64,000 nt of DNA from Pedobacter alluvionis (lineage in GTDB: Bacteria; Bacteroidota; Bacteroidia; Sphingobacteriales; Sphingobacteriaceae), in assembly GCF_003664035.1 (NCBI RefSeq), contig NZ_RCCK01000011.1, positions 496,001-560,000 of the forward strand, given 5' to 3'. The position numbers and the translations under genes were made by a program. The notes under the pieces were generated by a model. The model was given only the letters and a program-made list of their open reading frames with translations. It was not told the DNA's origin and did not search any database. The first letter of the stretch is position 1, and every line of letters starts with the position of its first letter. Below, one piece after another: positions 45,701 to 55,023 of the stretch.

Positions 45701-46123
45701 CTATGCTTCTACGTAATCTCTACGTACTACGAATTTGGTTTGGATCGGTAATTTCTGAGCGGCTAAACGTAATGCTTCTTTAGCAACTTCTAAAGGCACA
45801 CCTTCAGCTTCGAAAATTACGCGTCCAGGTCTTACAACTGCTACCCAATACTCAGGAGCACCTTTACCTTTACCCATACGTACCTCAGCAGGTTTTTTAG
45901 TTACCGGTTTGTCCGGGAAGATCCTGATCCATACTTGGCCTTCACGTTTCATGAAACGAGTTACGGCAATACGGGCAGCCTCTATCTGACGACTTGTGAT
46001 CCAAGTAGCTTCTAGAGATTTGATACCGAAAGATCCGAATGCTAACTCAGCTCCACGAGAAGCTAAACCCTTCATTCTGCCTTTTTGCATCTTCCTGAAC
46101 TTCGTTCTTTTTGGCTGTAACAT
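45701..46123 (-). CDS. rplP: 50S ribosomal protein L16
   Basis: 140 aa; [20 protein letters not shown] at the start, [20 protein letters not shown] in the middle. The 73-base gap to rpmC has a bulged stem (GTTGAGGTG with CACTCAAC on the minus strand). Confidence 0.98.
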   Translation of the reverse strand: MLQPKRTKFRKMQKGRMKGLASRGAELAFGSFGIKSLEATWITSRQIEAARIAVTRFMKREGQVWIRIFPDKPVTKKPAEVRMGKGKGAPEYWVAVVRPGRVIFEAEGVPLEVAKEALRLAAQKLPIQTKFVVRRDYVEA

Positions 46124-46163
46124 TTTATTTTGTTCTAATCGTTAAACGATGTTAATAAATCAA

Positions 46164-47015
46164 TTATTTACGAGGACCTCTGTTAGCGCCTGCGCCACCA
46201 CCTCTGTTTGCTCCGGGACCACCTTGACCTGGACCACGACCACCGCCTTGGTTTCCACCACGTCTGTCGTTACCACCGCCACGGTTATCTCTTCCACCAC
46301 CACGGTTATCTCTTCCACCGAAAGCTGGTTTGTCTGATGCGCCTTTTGGACCGTTGTTTGTTGCACCAATGTTTGGAGACAAATCACGTTTTCCATAAAC
46401 CTCACCTTTACAGATCCAAACTTTAACACCTATTTTACCATAAGTAGTTAAGGCTTCAGCTAAAGCGTAGTCGATATCAGCACGGAATGTATGCAAAGGC
46501 ACTCTTCCTTCTTTGTACTGCTCAGTACGTGCCATCTCAGCACCACCTAAACGACCAGAAGTCATGATTTTGATACCTTCAGCACCCATACGCATGGTTG
46601 ATGCGATAGAAGATTTCATTGCTCTACGGAATGAGATCCTTGCTTCTAATTGTTTTGCAACACCTTCTGCAACTAATTGTGCATCAAGTTCAGGGCGTTT
46701 AATTTCAAAGATGTTAATTTGAATTTCCTTTTTAGTCAATTTCTTTAACTCTTCTTTGATTTTATCAACCTCAGCACCTGCTTTACCGATTACGATACCC
46801 GGACGAGCTGTGTGGATAGTTACCGTGATACGTTTTAACGTACGCTCGATTACTACTTTTGCAACACCGCCTTTTGCAATACGGGCAGAAAGATATTTTC
46901 TTATTTTCTCATCTTCAACTAATTTATCGGAGTAGTTGTTGCCACCGAACCAGTTAGAATCCCATCCTTTGATAATTCCTAACCTGGCACCTATTGGATT
47001 TGCTTTTTGTCCCAT
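46164..47015 (-). CDS. rpsC: 30S ribosomal protein S3 with Gly/Arg-rich tail
   Basis: 283 aa. Residues 1-212 are the normal S3 with the KH domain ([13 protein letters not shown] at 71-83) and the C-terminal [20 protein letters not shown]. About 70 further residues (213-283) are a low-complexity tail of GGRDNRGGG and RGGNQGGG units ending RGPRK. The tail is basic, probably disordered, and resembles RGG-type RNA-binding sequences. Confidence 0.97.
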   Translation of the reverse strand: MGQKANPIGARLGIIKGWDSNWFGGNNYSDKLVEDEKIRKYLSARIAKGGVAKVVIERTLKRITVTIHTARPGIVIGKAGAEVDKIKEELKKLTKKEIQINIFEIKRPELDAQLVAEGVAKQLEARISFRRAMKSSIASTMRMGAEGIKIMTSGRLGGAEMARTEQYKEGRVPLHTFRADIDYALAEALTTYGKIGVKVWICKGEVYGKRDLSPNIGATNNGPKGASDKPAFGGRDNRGGGRDNRGGGNDRRGGNQGGGRGPGQGGPGANRGGGAGANRGPRK

Positions 47016-47022
47016 TTCCTAA

Positions 47023-47385
47023 TTAGTTTTGAGTTGTTTCTGTACTTTTACTATCTACAATCAGCGTTACGTGGTTAGAACGTTTACGAATTCTATATCC
47101 ACGTCCCTGAGGAGCCGGACGTAAGCGTTTTAACTGACGGCCACCATCAACCATTACTGTTTTTACAAAAAGTTGGTTTTCTTCAGCACTGGTGCCTTCA
47201 TTTTTAGCTTCCCAGTTTTTGATAGCAGATAATAATAATTTCTGAACTCTTATTGCTGCTTCTTTATTGGTAAACTTTAAAATGCTTAATGCTTTCTCTA
47301 CACGTTCACCTCTGATAAGATCTACAACCAAACGCATCTTACGCGGTGAGGTTGGACAATTGTTTAATTTTGCTATTGCTTCCAT
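47023..47385 (-). CDS. rplV: 50S ribosomal protein L22
   Basis: 120 aa; [20 protein letters not shown] and the tunnel-loop region [19 protein letters not shown]. Confidence 0.98.
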   Translation of the reverse strand: MEAIAKLNNCPTSPRKMRLVVDLIRGERVEKALSILKFTNKEAAIRVQKLLLSAIKNWEAKNEGTSAEENQLFVKTVMVDGGRQLKRLRPAPQGRGYRIRKRSNHVTLIVDSKSTETTQN

Positions 47386-47392
47386 TGTCTAA

Positions 47393-47659
47393 TTATTTTT
47401 TCTTTTCAGCGTGTCCTCTGAATGTTCTGGTTGGAGCAAATTCTCCCAACTTGTGACCAACCATGTTTTCTGTAACGTACACAGGGATAAATTTATTTCC
47501 ATTGTGTACAGCAAATGTATGATTCACGAAATCTGGTGATATCATTGATCTGCGAGACCAAGTTTTGATTACAGACTTTTTGCCTGAATCATTCATAGAG
47601 TTTACTTTTTTCTCTACGTTATGGTCAATATAAGGTCCTTTTTTTATCGAACGAGCCAT
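47393..47659 (-). CDS. rpsS: 30S ribosomal protein S19
   Basis: 88 aa; [19 protein letters not shown] and [23 protein letters not shown] overlaps the rplB stop by one base. Confidence 0.98.
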   Translation of the reverse strand: MARSIKKGPYIDHNVEKKVNSMNDSGKKSVIKTWSRRSMISPDFVNHTFAVHNGNKFIPVYVTENMVGHKLGEFAPTRTFRGHAEKKK

Positions 47660-48483
47660 TATTTCTTCCTTCTCTCTATGATGTAACGATTAGAATATTT
47701 TTTAAGTTCTCTGGTTTTGAAGCCTTTAGCTAAAACACCATTTCTTGAACGTGGATGACCACCTGATGATCTACCTTCACCACCACCCATTGGGTGATCG
47801 ACAGGGTTCATCGCTACCGGTCTAGTTCTCGGACGACGGCCCAACCAACGTTTACGACCTGCTTTACCTAATACTTCGTTTGCGTGATCTGAGTTAGATA
47901 CTGCACCGATAGTAGCCAGACAAGTAGTCAGGATTAAACGGGTTTCGCCTGAAGGCATTTTTAAAGTAGCATATTTACCATCGCGGGCAGCTAATTGTGC
48001 ATAAGCACCTGCACTACGAGCCAATTGTGCTCCTTTTCCAGGGTGAATCTCCACGTTGTGGATGATAGAACCTAATGGAATGTTAGATAATTTTAAAGTG
48101 TTACCTACTTCTGGTACTGCTGTGTCGCCCGATAATAATACCGAACCAACTTGCAATCCTTCAGGAGCAATGATATAACGCTTCTCGCCATCTGCATAAT
48201 GTAATAATGCGATGCGGGCAGTACGGTTTGGATCGTATTCAACAGTAGCTACTGTTGCAGGAATATCGAATTTATCGCGTTTGAAGTCGATTAAACGATA
48301 TGATTTTTTGTGACCACCACCCATGTAGCGCATAGTCATCTTTCCTGTGTTATTACGTCCACCAGACTTTTTTGATGATACAACCAATGATTTTTCGGGC
48401 GTGGTTGCTGTAATCTCCGTGAAACTGGCACCAACTCTGAAGCGGGTACCTGGAGTAACTGGTTTAAATTTTCTTAAGCCCAT
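47659..48483 (-). CDS. rplB: 50S ribosomal protein L2
   Basis: 274 aa; the peptidyl-transferase-proximal segment [20 protein letters not shown] and the C-terminal basic tail are complete. Confidence 0.98.
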   Translation of the reverse strand: MGLRKFKPVTPGTRFRVGASFTEITATTPEKSLVVSSKKSGGRNNTGKMTMRYMGGGHKKSYRLIDFKRDKFDIPATVATVEYDPNRTARIALLHYADGEKRYIIAPEGLQVGSVLLSGDTAVPEVGNTLKLSNIPLGSIIHNVEIHPGKGAQLARSAGAYAQLAARDGKYATLKMPSGETRLILTTCLATIGAVSNSDHANEVLGKAGRKRWLGRRPRTRPVAMNPVDHPMGGGEGRSSGGHPRSRNGVLAKGFKTRELKKYSNRYIIERRKK

Positions 48484-48503
48484 AGTTATAATGAATTATT
48501 AAA

Positions 48504-48794
48504 TTAAAGGGTTGCGTAATAATCTATTGTTTCGCCGTCTTTCAACGTTACGATTGCTTTTTTGTATTTCGGGCTACGGCCAGATACAAAACCTGCTTTA
48601 GTGTAACGTGATTTAGCTTTTCCATCAACAACCATTGTGTTAACTGCAACGATAGTTACACCGTACAATTTCTCAATAGCTGCTTTAATCTGGATTTTGT
48701 TAGCCTTATGGTTAACGCTAAACGTGAAACGGTTAGATTTCTCAGTTAAAGCTGAAGCTTTTTCGGTTAATATTGGTTTTTTTAAAATTTCCAT
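48504..48794 (-). CDS. rplW: 50S ribosomal protein L23
   Basis: 96 aa from the ATG giving MEILKKPILTEKASALTEKS; a TTG four codons upstream overlaps rplD and is less likely. FSVNHKANKIQIKAAIEKLY is typical. Confidence 0.97.
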   Translation of the reverse strand: MEILKKPILTEKASALTEKSNRFTFSVNHKANKIQIKAAIEKLYGVTIVAVNTMVVDGKAKSRYTKAGFVSGRSPKYKKAIVTLKDGETIDYYATL

Positions 48795-48795
48795 A

Positions 48796-49425
48796 TTATT
48801 TGGCAAATGCCTCCTCCAAAGTTTTAACAGAATCAGCAGTTAACACAAGCACACCAGCGTTTAATACATCATATGTATTCAAATCTGCTGCAGCAATCAC
48901 TTTAGTTTTCTGAACGTTTCTGCTTGATAAATAGATATTATTATTTTGTGCAGGTAAAACCAATAAAGTTTTTTGAGTACCTACGTTTAACGCAGCCAAT
49001 AAACTTGTATAGTTTTTAGTTTTAATCGTATCGAAGTTGAAATCTTCTAAAACTACCACGCTGTTATCTTTTGCTTTATAAGCTAAAGCAGATTTACGTG
49101 CTAATGATTTTAATTTCTTGTTCAATTTAAAACTGTAATCACGTGGCTGAGGACCGAAAACACGACCACCACCGTTAAATAACGGAGATTTAATGCTACC
49201 AGCACGGGCACCACCTGTACCTTTTTGTTTGTATAGTTTGCGAGTTGAACCAGCAATCTCATTACGTTGTTTAGATTTGTGAGTACCTTGACGTTGGTTA
49301 GCCAAATACTGTTTTACATCTAAATAAATCGCGTGGTCGTTAGGCTCGATACCAAATACCGATTCAGGAAGTTGCACCTTGGCACCTGTTTCTTTACCTG
49401 AAATGTTTAATACTTTAACTTCCAT
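48796..49425 (-). CDS. rplD: 50S ribosomal protein L4
   Basis: 209 aa; [20 protein letters not shown] and [19 protein letters not shown] are diagnostic. In E. coli L4 represses the S10 operon by binding its leader; here the leader of rplC is structured. Confidence 0.98.
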   Translation of the reverse strand: MEVKVLNISGKETGAKVQLPESVFGIEPNDHAIYLDVKQYLANQRQGTHKSKQRNEIAGSTRKLYKQKGTGGARAGSIKSPLFNGGGRVFGPQPRDYSFKLNKKLKSLARKSALAYKAKDNSVVVLEDFNFDTIKTKNYTSLLAALNVGTQKTLLVLPAQNNNIYLSSRNVQKTKVIAAADLNTYDVLNAGVLVLTADSVKTLEEAFAK

Positions 49426-49429
49426 CTGA

Positions 49430-50047
49430 TTACTTGTCTAAGATTACGTAAGAACCTTTAGCTCCTGGAATGGAACCACTAACTACTAATAAGTTTTGCT
49501 CAGCATAAACTTTCAAAACCTGTAAGTTCTGAACTTTTACCCTGTCTCCACCTGTTCTTCCAGCCATGCGCATTCCTTTGAATACACGTGAAGGGAATGA
49601 CGATGCTCCCAATGAACCTGGGGCACGTAAACGGTTATGCTGACCGTGAGTCTGCATACCAACACCGGCAAATCCGTGGCGTTTTACAACACCTTGAAAA
49701 CCTTTACCTTTTGAGGTACCTACAACATCAACAAAATCGCCTTCTGCGAATGCGTCAACGGTTACTACATCACCTAAATTAAGTGAAGTTGTAAACGAAT
49801 CGAATTCTACCAGCTTGCGTTTCGGAGTTGTGTTTGCTTTCGCGAAATGGCCTTTCAATGGTTGAGTTGTGTTTTTCTCTTTTTTCTCATCGTAACCCAG
49901 TTGGATTGATGAATAACCATCTACTTCTTCGGTTTTTACCTGTGTAACTACACAAGGTCCAGCCTCGATTACCGTACAAGGAATGTTTCTTCCTTCGGCA
50001 TCAAAGATACTGGTCATTCCTACTTTTTTTCCAATAATTCCTGACAT
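49430..50047 (-). CDS. rplC: 50S ribosomal protein L3
   Basis: 205 aa from the ATG giving [20 protein letters not shown]; the longer frame upstream covers the leader. [20 protein letters not shown] and [20 protein letters not shown] are typical. First gene of the large operon here, since rpsJ is 11 kb away, and it has its own promoter. Confidence 0.98.
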   Translation of the reverse strand: MSGIIGKKVGMTSIFDAEGRNIPCTVIEAGPCVVTQVKTEEVDGYSSIQLGYDEKKEKNTTQPLKGHFAKANTTPKRKLVEFDSFTTSLNLGDVVTVDAFAEGDFVDVVGTSKGKGFQGVVKRHGFAGVGMQTHGQHNRLRAPGSLGASSFPSRVFKGMRMAGRTGGDRVKVQNLQVLKVYAEQNLLVVSGSIPGAKGSYVILDK

Positions 50048-50072
50048 TTTATCTTTTCTTTTTAACACCCAT

Positions 50073-50121
50073 CGAAGCAGTAGGGCTTCGTTCAAGGTGG
50101 TTGTACATCCCCCGAAAGGGA
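50073..50121 (-). promoter_or_regulatory. Structured 5' leader of rplC
   Basis: Between promoter and start the minus strand forms two hairpins: CGAAGC/GCTTCG around CCTACT (50073-50090), and a CCC/GGG stem with a TTTC loop near 50108-50119. Leaders at this position are used for L4 feedback elsewhere; that role here is only a suggestion. Confidence 0.45.
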
Positions 50122-50124
50122 CGG

Positions 50125-50155
50125 CAAAGATAGGCAAGAATTATTAATTTTCAAA
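50125..50155 (-). promoter_or_regulatory. Bacteroidota-type promoter of the rplC operon
   Basis: TTTG (50152-50155 on the minus strand) is followed by 19 bases and TATCTTTG (50125-50132), a full match at both boxes. The rplC ATG lies about 77 bases downstream. Confidence 0.83.
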
Positions 50156-50201
50156 TAGTTAGCCAAATATTTTTTCAAATAAATTGCTGATATAATGGGA
50201 T

Positions 50202-50223
50202 TTAACCTGAAAAGTAAGGTTAA
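50202..50223. other. Small hairpin upstream of the rplC promoter
   Basis: TTAACCT (50202-50208) and AGGTTAA (50217-50223), loop of 8. It lies downstream of the TauE operon on the minus strand and could be a weak end signal, but no T-tract follows. Confidence 0.35.
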
Positions 50224-50326
50224 TGGGCTATTGGAGCGTTTAAAGCCATAGCTATATATTTGACTGAAAGCAATTTAGATCATATTCCTGGTTTAAAAAT
50301 GCTTTAATCTGATCAACATTCGCATT

Positions 50327-50710
50327 TTAGTATACGTCTCCCAGTCTGGCTTTTATAAGCTGTAAAAGATCAAGTATCGCATTTTCACTACATGCGTATT
50401 TATAAATTTCAATAATCAGTGCATCGCTACAGGTGATGGCATCAATTAAACTGTCATTAGCCATAAAATATTGGCACAATGCAGCATAAAAAAGCATAAA
50501 CTCACCTTTGGCAAATGCTGTTCGCTGTGGAAATGCTTCACCAAGGTTATACTTTTTATTCAATAACTTTAAGCCCTTTTCCAACTCACCATCAACCATT
50601 GCAGCATGGGCCACATAAAACCTTAAATATAAGAAATCAGGAAAAAGCTGTATCCCCTTTGTAGCTATGGCATCGGCCTTTCCATCAAGTCCTATTACTT
50701 TATATTGCAA
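50327..50710 (-). CDS. Hypothetical protein in the TauE/DUF1634 operon
   Basis: 127 aa, starting from a TTG; no ATG lies near the N-terminus and a stop (TAG) lies ten codons upstream. Sequence is helical and TPR-like (FLYLRFYVAHAAMVDGELEK then LNKKYNLGEAFPQRTAF). Not recognised. It begins 20 bases after the DUF1634 stop on the same strand. The missing ATG leaves open that this is a truncated remnant. Confidence 0.45.
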   Translation of the reverse strand: MQYKVIGLDGKADAIATKGIQLFPDFLYLRFYVAHAAMVDGELEKGLKLLNKKYNLGEAFPQRTAFAKGEFMLFYAALCQYFMANDSLIDAITCSDALIIEIYKYACSENAILDLLQLIKARLGDVY

Positions 50711-50729
50711 TAATAATATTAAGCGAAAA

Positions 50730-51125
50730 TTAATGTGCTATCCCACCATTTAAACTGATGGTTATGATGGTTAAAATAATTACCCCAATGAGTACGTAAA
50801 GGTAATCGCGCTCTATTAAAAAGCTAAAAATAGCAAAAACAATGCGGGCAATCGGCGTAAAAATAAGCATCAGAATCCCAAACTGTACAATGGCATCACC
50901 CTGAAAGGTTAATACACCTTTAAATATCGCAGCGATGGAAGAAAAATTGTTCAGCTCGGGTTTAAAAACTTTATAGTTGGTAACAGCCCCTTTATTATGG
51001 ATGAGGAAAATGGCGCCACCGATTAACACAATGCTCATTGAAATGATTACGCCTGCACGCAAAAGTGTCCCCAGAATTACCTGGATATCTTTATCATTCA
51101 GATTTTCTTTTTTTGCTGTCCCCAT
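50730..51125 (-). CDS. DUF1634 membrane protein
   Basis: 131 aa with three or four hydrophobic segments (IQVILGTLLRAGVIISMSIV, then LMLIFTPIARIVFAIFSF and LIGVIILTIITISL). DUF1634 proteins are usually encoded next to TauE/SafE permeases, as here, where ATG and TauE stop overlap by one base. Probably a subunit or partner of the permease. Confidence 0.9.
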   Translation of the reverse strand: MGTAKKENLNDKDIQVILGTLLRAGVIISMSIVLIGGAIFLIHNKGAVTNYKVFKPELNNFSSIAAIFKGVLTFQGDAIVQFGILMLIFTPIARIVFAIFSFLIERDYLYVLIGVIILTIITISLNGGIAH

Positions 51126-51958
51126 TATAATCCGCTTATTCCTTTATAAATCATCTGCAGAGCCAAAAAGGCAACCACTACGGCAAATACAATTTTCAGT
51201 TTATCTGTTTTTGCCTTTAATAAAACTTTAGAGCCTAAAGAAGCGCCTGTTAAAACCCCGATACAGACTGGCATGGCAATACCAGGATCAATCTGCCCGC
51301 GGTGCAGGTACACCACCGCACTTGCTGCAGCGGTAACACCCATCATAAAATTGCTGGTGGTGGTTGATACCTTAAAGGGCAAACGCATAATGTTATCCAT
51401 CGCGATTACTTTTAAGGCCCCGCTCCCAATACCTAGCAAACCCGACAATGTTCCTGCAAAAAGCATCATCAGGAAACCGCCTGGCACATGTTTTACAGCA
51501 TAAGGATGATCAACACCTTTATCGGGAAAAGACCCGTTCAGTTTAAAAAATTTGGCCCATTTATCGGTATCATCCAAAGTGCTATGGTCTACCTTTTTCT
51601 TTAAAGTCATGATGGCAGAAAAGATGAGAATGCAGCCAAAAAGAATGGCGATGTAATTGGCATTGAGGTAAACGGCTACAATTGCCCCGCACACCGCCCC
51701 TATTGTGGTTGCGATCTCTAAAAACATCCCGATCCGGATATTAGTGATGCCCTCCTTCACATAAGCTGCAGCCGAGCCTGAAGAGGTAGCAATTACCGAA
51801 ACAATAGATGCACCAATGGCATAATGAATATCTACACCCAGGGCTAAAGTAAGTAATGGAATAATAATTACCCCTCCGCCTAAGCCTGTTAGCGAACCTA
51901 ATAATCCGGCTAAAAAGGCACCTAATAAAACGATAATCGTAAACAGCAATACCGACAT
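51125..51958 (-). CDS. TauE/SafE (TSUP) family permease
   Basis: 277 aa with about eight hydrophobic segments. The repeated family motif appears as LLGSLTGLGGGVIIIPLL near 19-36 and LSGLLGIGSGALKVIAM in the second half. TSUP members export sulfite, sulfoacetate or other sulfur-containing organic anions; the substrate here is not known. Forms an operon with DUF1634. A -7 box sits so close to the ATG that the transcript may be leaderless. Confidence 0.9.
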   Translation of the reverse strand: MSVLLFTIIVLLGAFLAGLLGSLTGLGGGVIIIPLLTLALGVDIHYAIGASIVSVIATSSGSAAAYVKEGITNIRIGMFLEIATTIGAVCGAIVAVYLNANYIAILFGCILIFSAIMTLKKKVDHSTLDDTDKWAKFFKLNGSFPDKGVDHPYAVKHVPGGFLMMLFAGTLSGLLGIGSGALKVIAMDNIMRLPFKVSTTTSNFMMGVTAAASAVVYLHRGQIDPGIAMPVCIGVLTGASLGSKVLLKAKTDKLKIVFAVVVAFLALQMIYKGISGL

Positions 51959-51963
51959 GCGGG

Positions 51964-51971
51964 CAAATATA
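51964..51971 (-). promoter_or_regulatory. Candidate -7 box of the TauE operon
   Basis: The minus strand reads TATATTTG then C, a full TAnnTTTG match. It ends only five bases before the ATG (51958), so transcription would begin at or next to the start codon. TTTCG lies near -33, 20 bases upstream. Confidence 0.4.
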
Positions 51972-52050
51972 ATGCACTGTTTTTGGGGAAACGAAAGATT
52001 AAGCGAATAAAATAAAGTCTATATGTTATATGGATAAATAGAATTTTAAA

Positions 52051-52150
52051 TGAGTGAATGATTGAGTAGGTGAGTTTTATAATAGAGAAGAATAGGCGTT
52101 TACTCATTCAATAATTGATTCATTCAAAATTCAATTATTCTCTCATTCCA
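52051..52150. repeat. Degenerate inverted repeat built from TGAATGAAT units
   Basis: TGAGTGAATGATTGAGTA on the left is an imperfect inverted copy of TACTCATTCAATAATTGATT on the right; more near-copies (ATTCAATTATTCTCTCATTC) follow. Intergenic between TauE and the 195-residue unknown. Confidence 0.6.
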
Positions 52151-52153
52151 TAA

Positions 52154-52741
52154 TTACTTATAAAGCTTGCTTTCCTTACTCAAATCAACACCCCAAAAAC
52201 TTTCAAGTAGTTCAAAAGCAATTTGCCTTACTGTTTCGGCTATTGGAGAAATAGTTGATTTGTTGCCTTCGGCATCTTTAACCGTCCAGCCTGAAGTGTT
52301 AAGCAACAATGAACTGGAATTAGCCAGCGATTTAATTATTTTAGCTCTGGTAAAAGGCAAACCATCCGAATCGACAATCACTTTTTTATTGTTCCACCAG
52401 TTTTCTTGCGATACGGTTGTTAAAGCAGAACGATCTAATTTGGCCAAATATCTCCACCCCTTTCCGGCACGATGTGTCAGTTTTAACAAACCGATAAAAT
52501 TGGTGAGGCTTTTGGAGTTGTAAATCTCAGAACTACAATACAGATCAAGATGACTTAATTTAAGCTGACTCACCAATGCTTTTGCCTGATCAGAGTTATG
52601 GAATATCACCACGATTCGCTCTGCAATCGGATAGATAACAGATTCGTTTCCGTTATCGTACTCACCACAAAGTATTTCGATCTCTTTTAGTTCTCGCTCC
52701 AGCTGCGAAACCAGTTCATATTTATTTAAAATGGTTTTCAT
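52154..52741 (-). CDS. Hypothetical protein downstream of prephenate dehydrogenase
   Basis: 195 aa, soluble, mixed alpha/beta, no recognised motif. Visible landmarks: a coiled N-terminal helix (KYELVSQLERELKEIEIL), ERIVVIFHNSDQAKALVSQL and an acidic C-terminus. It starts nine bases after the prephenate dehydrogenase stop, so the two are co-transcribed. Function unknown. Confidence 0.6.
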   Translation of the reverse strand: MKTILNKYELVSQLERELKEIEILCGEYDNGNESVIYPIAERIVVIFHNSDQAKALVSQLKLSHLDLYCSSEIYNSKSLTNFIGLLKLTHRAGKGWRYLAKLDRSALTTVSQENWWNNKKVIVDSDGLPFTRAKIIKSLANSSSLLLNTSGWTVKDAEGNKSTISPIAETVRQIAFELLESFWGVDLSKESKLYK

Positions 52742-52750
52742 CCTCAGTGG

Positions 52751-54007
52751 TTACTTACCCAATCGCTTAATCATTTCTGCACTCAAATCCCTACCATCAT
52801 TTAAACGGTTGGCAAAAAATGATTTGGCAGCTTCGAAATGTTCTTTGTATCCTTTTAAATCACCATAACCAATAATCGATGCCCATTCGTGCACAGCGGT
52901 ATGGAATTCCAAATCGTCGCCGCGAATAGATTTATCATATAAAGCGGTATGAATCGATTCTTCGAGCATTTCTTCATTCTTGAAAAGATATTCGGCAATA
53001 CCCAATCTCAATTTAAAAGGAGGCGTTTGGCAGATCAGATTATCGTAAGGATTTACGCCCATTTTATACCAGGCATATACCATACTCAACAAACTTAAAT
53101 GTGAATTGGGTTTTTGCTTATGACTGGCATCCGATAGACTGAATTCTTTCATGATATTATCGTCCAATAGCAAAAGTGACCTGCTTTCATGAAAAACAAA
53201 ATCGCGGGCCGCGTAAATCTTTTCCCTAAACTCAGCTTCATTTTCACAGATCATCAGCTTAAACAGTTCAGATTCTGCCTGGGCATAATATTTTACCTGT
53301 TTTTGTGCATAAGGGTTTAAAATAGCCAGACCTGCATAAATGTGAGATTTATAACTAAAAATCCTTAGTGTCGTCAATATTTTTACATTATCAATTCCAC
53401 CCGCATAGGCAGGGTTATCCCATGGGAAGAAACCAGCATTTTTCCAGGCAGAACCCATGCTCTCGAAACCCATGTGCGTTACAGCCTGTGTATCGGCCAC
53501 AATACGATCGTGTTCCCTGTAATCGTCCATTTCAATAATGTTCGATTTTAAAGATTTATAAATCTCGAGGGCCTGTGCATAAACCTCATCTGTAGCACGA
53601 TGACGCACCACCACAAGTGTTTGCCCTTCAGGACTAAAAGCAGGACCATGCAAAGAATGGCAGGTTACAATCTGGGTATCGTTTGGAAGGTATTTTTCAA
53701 AAGCAGCAATTTCCGGATGTTTAACCGATGTTTGACCCGAAACAATTGCACCATATTTAGTAGATCGTGCAAAAACAGCTACCACTTCATCAATTTTTTC
53801 GGCTTCAACGCAATAGATGATAAAGTCAGATTTACGCGCTACCTCATGGCCATCAATTAAAACTTCGATTCCTTTTGGCTCCAGCTCATTTTTTAAATCT
53901 GCAAAACGTAAGGGCATATCTGCCCCAAATACTTTATAACCTGCATTTACAAACGATACAGCGTACAATTTGCCCATATCGCCTAAACCAATAATTCCTA
54001 TTTGCAT
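52751..54007 (-). CDS. Prephenate dehydrogenase-like protein
   Basis: 418 aa. An N-terminal Rossmann fold with GLGDMG at 7-12 binds NAD(P); IVSGQTSVKHPEIAAFEKY and TCHSLHGPAFSPEG resemble the prephenate-binding region with its catalytic His. The long helical C-terminus is like fungal-type TYR1 prephenate dehydrogenases rather than the short bacterial TyrA. Converts prephenate to 4-hydroxyphenylpyruvate in tyrosine synthesis. No other aromatic amino acid gene is near. Confidence 0.75.
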   Translation of the reverse strand: MQIGIIGLGDMGKLYAVSFVNAGYKVFGADMPLRFADLKNELEPKGIEVLIDGHEVARKSDFIIYCVEAEKIDEVVAVFARSTKYGAIVSGQTSVKHPEIAAFEKYLPNDTQIVTCHSLHGPAFSPEGQTLVVVRHRATDEVYAQALEIYKSLKSNIIEMDDYREHDRIVADTQAVTHMGFESMGSAWKNAGFFPWDNPAYAGGIDNVKILTTLRIFSYKSHIYAGLAILNPYAQKQVKYYAQAESELFKLMICENEAEFREKIYAARDFVFHESRSLLLLDDNIMKEFSLSDASHKQKPNSHLSLLSMVYAWYKMGVNPYDNLICQTPPFKLRLGIAEYLFKNEEMLEESIHTALYDKSIRGDDLEFHTAVHEWASIIGYGDLKGYKEHFEAAKSFFANRLNDGRDLSAEMIKRLGK

Positions 54008-54180
54008 GAAACAAATGTAACCTATCGCAAATAATTTTATAATAAAACTTAGATAAAATTGTTATTTAACATGTTAAACACAAACATCTTTGATCTATTC
54101 TTCCTAAACTTCACTTAAAAATATTAAACAGGGAAATAGATAAAAATGTAGTTTTACATTCAAACACCTATATTTAAACT

Positions 54181-54792
54181 ATGCAGAAAATTAAACACAC
54201 CCTATTGTTTTTAGGCGCTATGCTATTTTTAAACGTTGCGTTTGGGCAAGTTAAGCCAGACACGACAAAGAATACTGATCCATCTCTAAATGGACAGTAT
54301 CAGTTCATGTTAAAAAAATCTAAAAGTTTGTATGGCGCAAGATTGATCAATCCTTCAAGGTTATCATCTTTATGGAAAAGTGTTAACGATACGCTGAAAA
54401 AGGAGCGCAAGCAATTGCAGGAAGCCAGGCAGGAAATTAAAGCACAGGCTGGCAATATTTCGAGTTTAAAAGGAGAAGTAACCGGAAAAGAGAGTTCGCT
54501 GGCCAATGCTACCGCTTCGGTTAACGAAATTAAGTTTTTAGGAATTTCCTTTGATAAAGGCACTTATAACACCATTGTGTGGACAATTATTATTCTGTTA
54601 GGTATAGGTTTGGCCTTTGTTATTTTCCAATCTGGCAAATTAAGGCACGAAGCAAAGTACAGAACATCGCTTTACCAGGAAGTAGCCGATGAATTTCAGG
54701 CGCATAAAGTAAAGGCAAAAGATAAAGAAATGAAACTTGCCCGTGAGCTTCAGGACGAACGGAATAAATGGGATGATGGAAGAGGAAGATAA
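54181..54792 (+). CDS. Hypothetical envelope protein with coiled coil
   Basis: 203 aa. Signal peptide at about 1-22 (cut near AFGQV), a coiled coil (about 70-118, LKKERKQLQEARQEIKAQAG), one membrane segment (about 128-150, TIVWTIIILLGIGLAFVIF) and a charged helical tail. The order suggests a periplasmic coiled coil anchored in the inner membrane. No family function known. Single gene with no clear promoter consensus. Confidence 0.65.
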   Translation: MQKIKHTLLFLGAMLFLNVAFGQVKPDTTKNTDPSLNGQYQFMLKKSKSLYGARLINPSRLSSLWKSVNDTLKKERKQLQEARQEIKAQAGNISSLKGEVTGKESSLANATASVNEIKFLGISFDKGTYNTIVWTIIILLGIGLAFVIFQSGKLRHEAKYRTSLYQEVADEFQAHKVKAKDKEMKLARELQDERNKWDDGRGR

Positions 54793-54876
54793 AAAAAATC
54801 TGGCCACAGATGCACAGATCAACACGGAGAAATTGCTTGTATCTGGCACAATGACCAGATTGTTCAAATTGAATGA

Positions 54877-54900
54877 GTGTCAGATGGCAACATCTGACAC
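54877..54900. repeat. CAGATG-type hairpin family C, copy 3
   Basis: GTGTCAGATG, loop GCAA, CATCTGACAC: perfect 10-bp stem with a GNRA-type tetraloop. Confidence 0.82.
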
Positions 54901-55000
54901 CACTGAAACACATAGTAGCGACATTTGGCCACATAAGCCGACCGAAGCGAGATACCAGTTCCTTTCAATTGGCAAAATTGTATGTGTGTAGGAATATTTT

Positions 55001-55023
55001 ACCTAAAAGCCATAGCTTTAGGT
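55001..55023 (-). other. Hairpin overlapping the dGTPase stop
   Basis: ACCTAAA and TTTAGGT (55001-55007, 55017-55023) pair; GC/GC extends the stem past a one-base bulge. The dgt stop lies inside it. No T-tract follows on the minus strand. Confidence 0.4.

Noticed and set aside
54012..54019. TACATTTG (minus strand) as promoter of the prephenate dehydrogenase gene
   Set aside because: Only four bases separate it from the ATG and no -33 element is at a suitable distance; considered chance.
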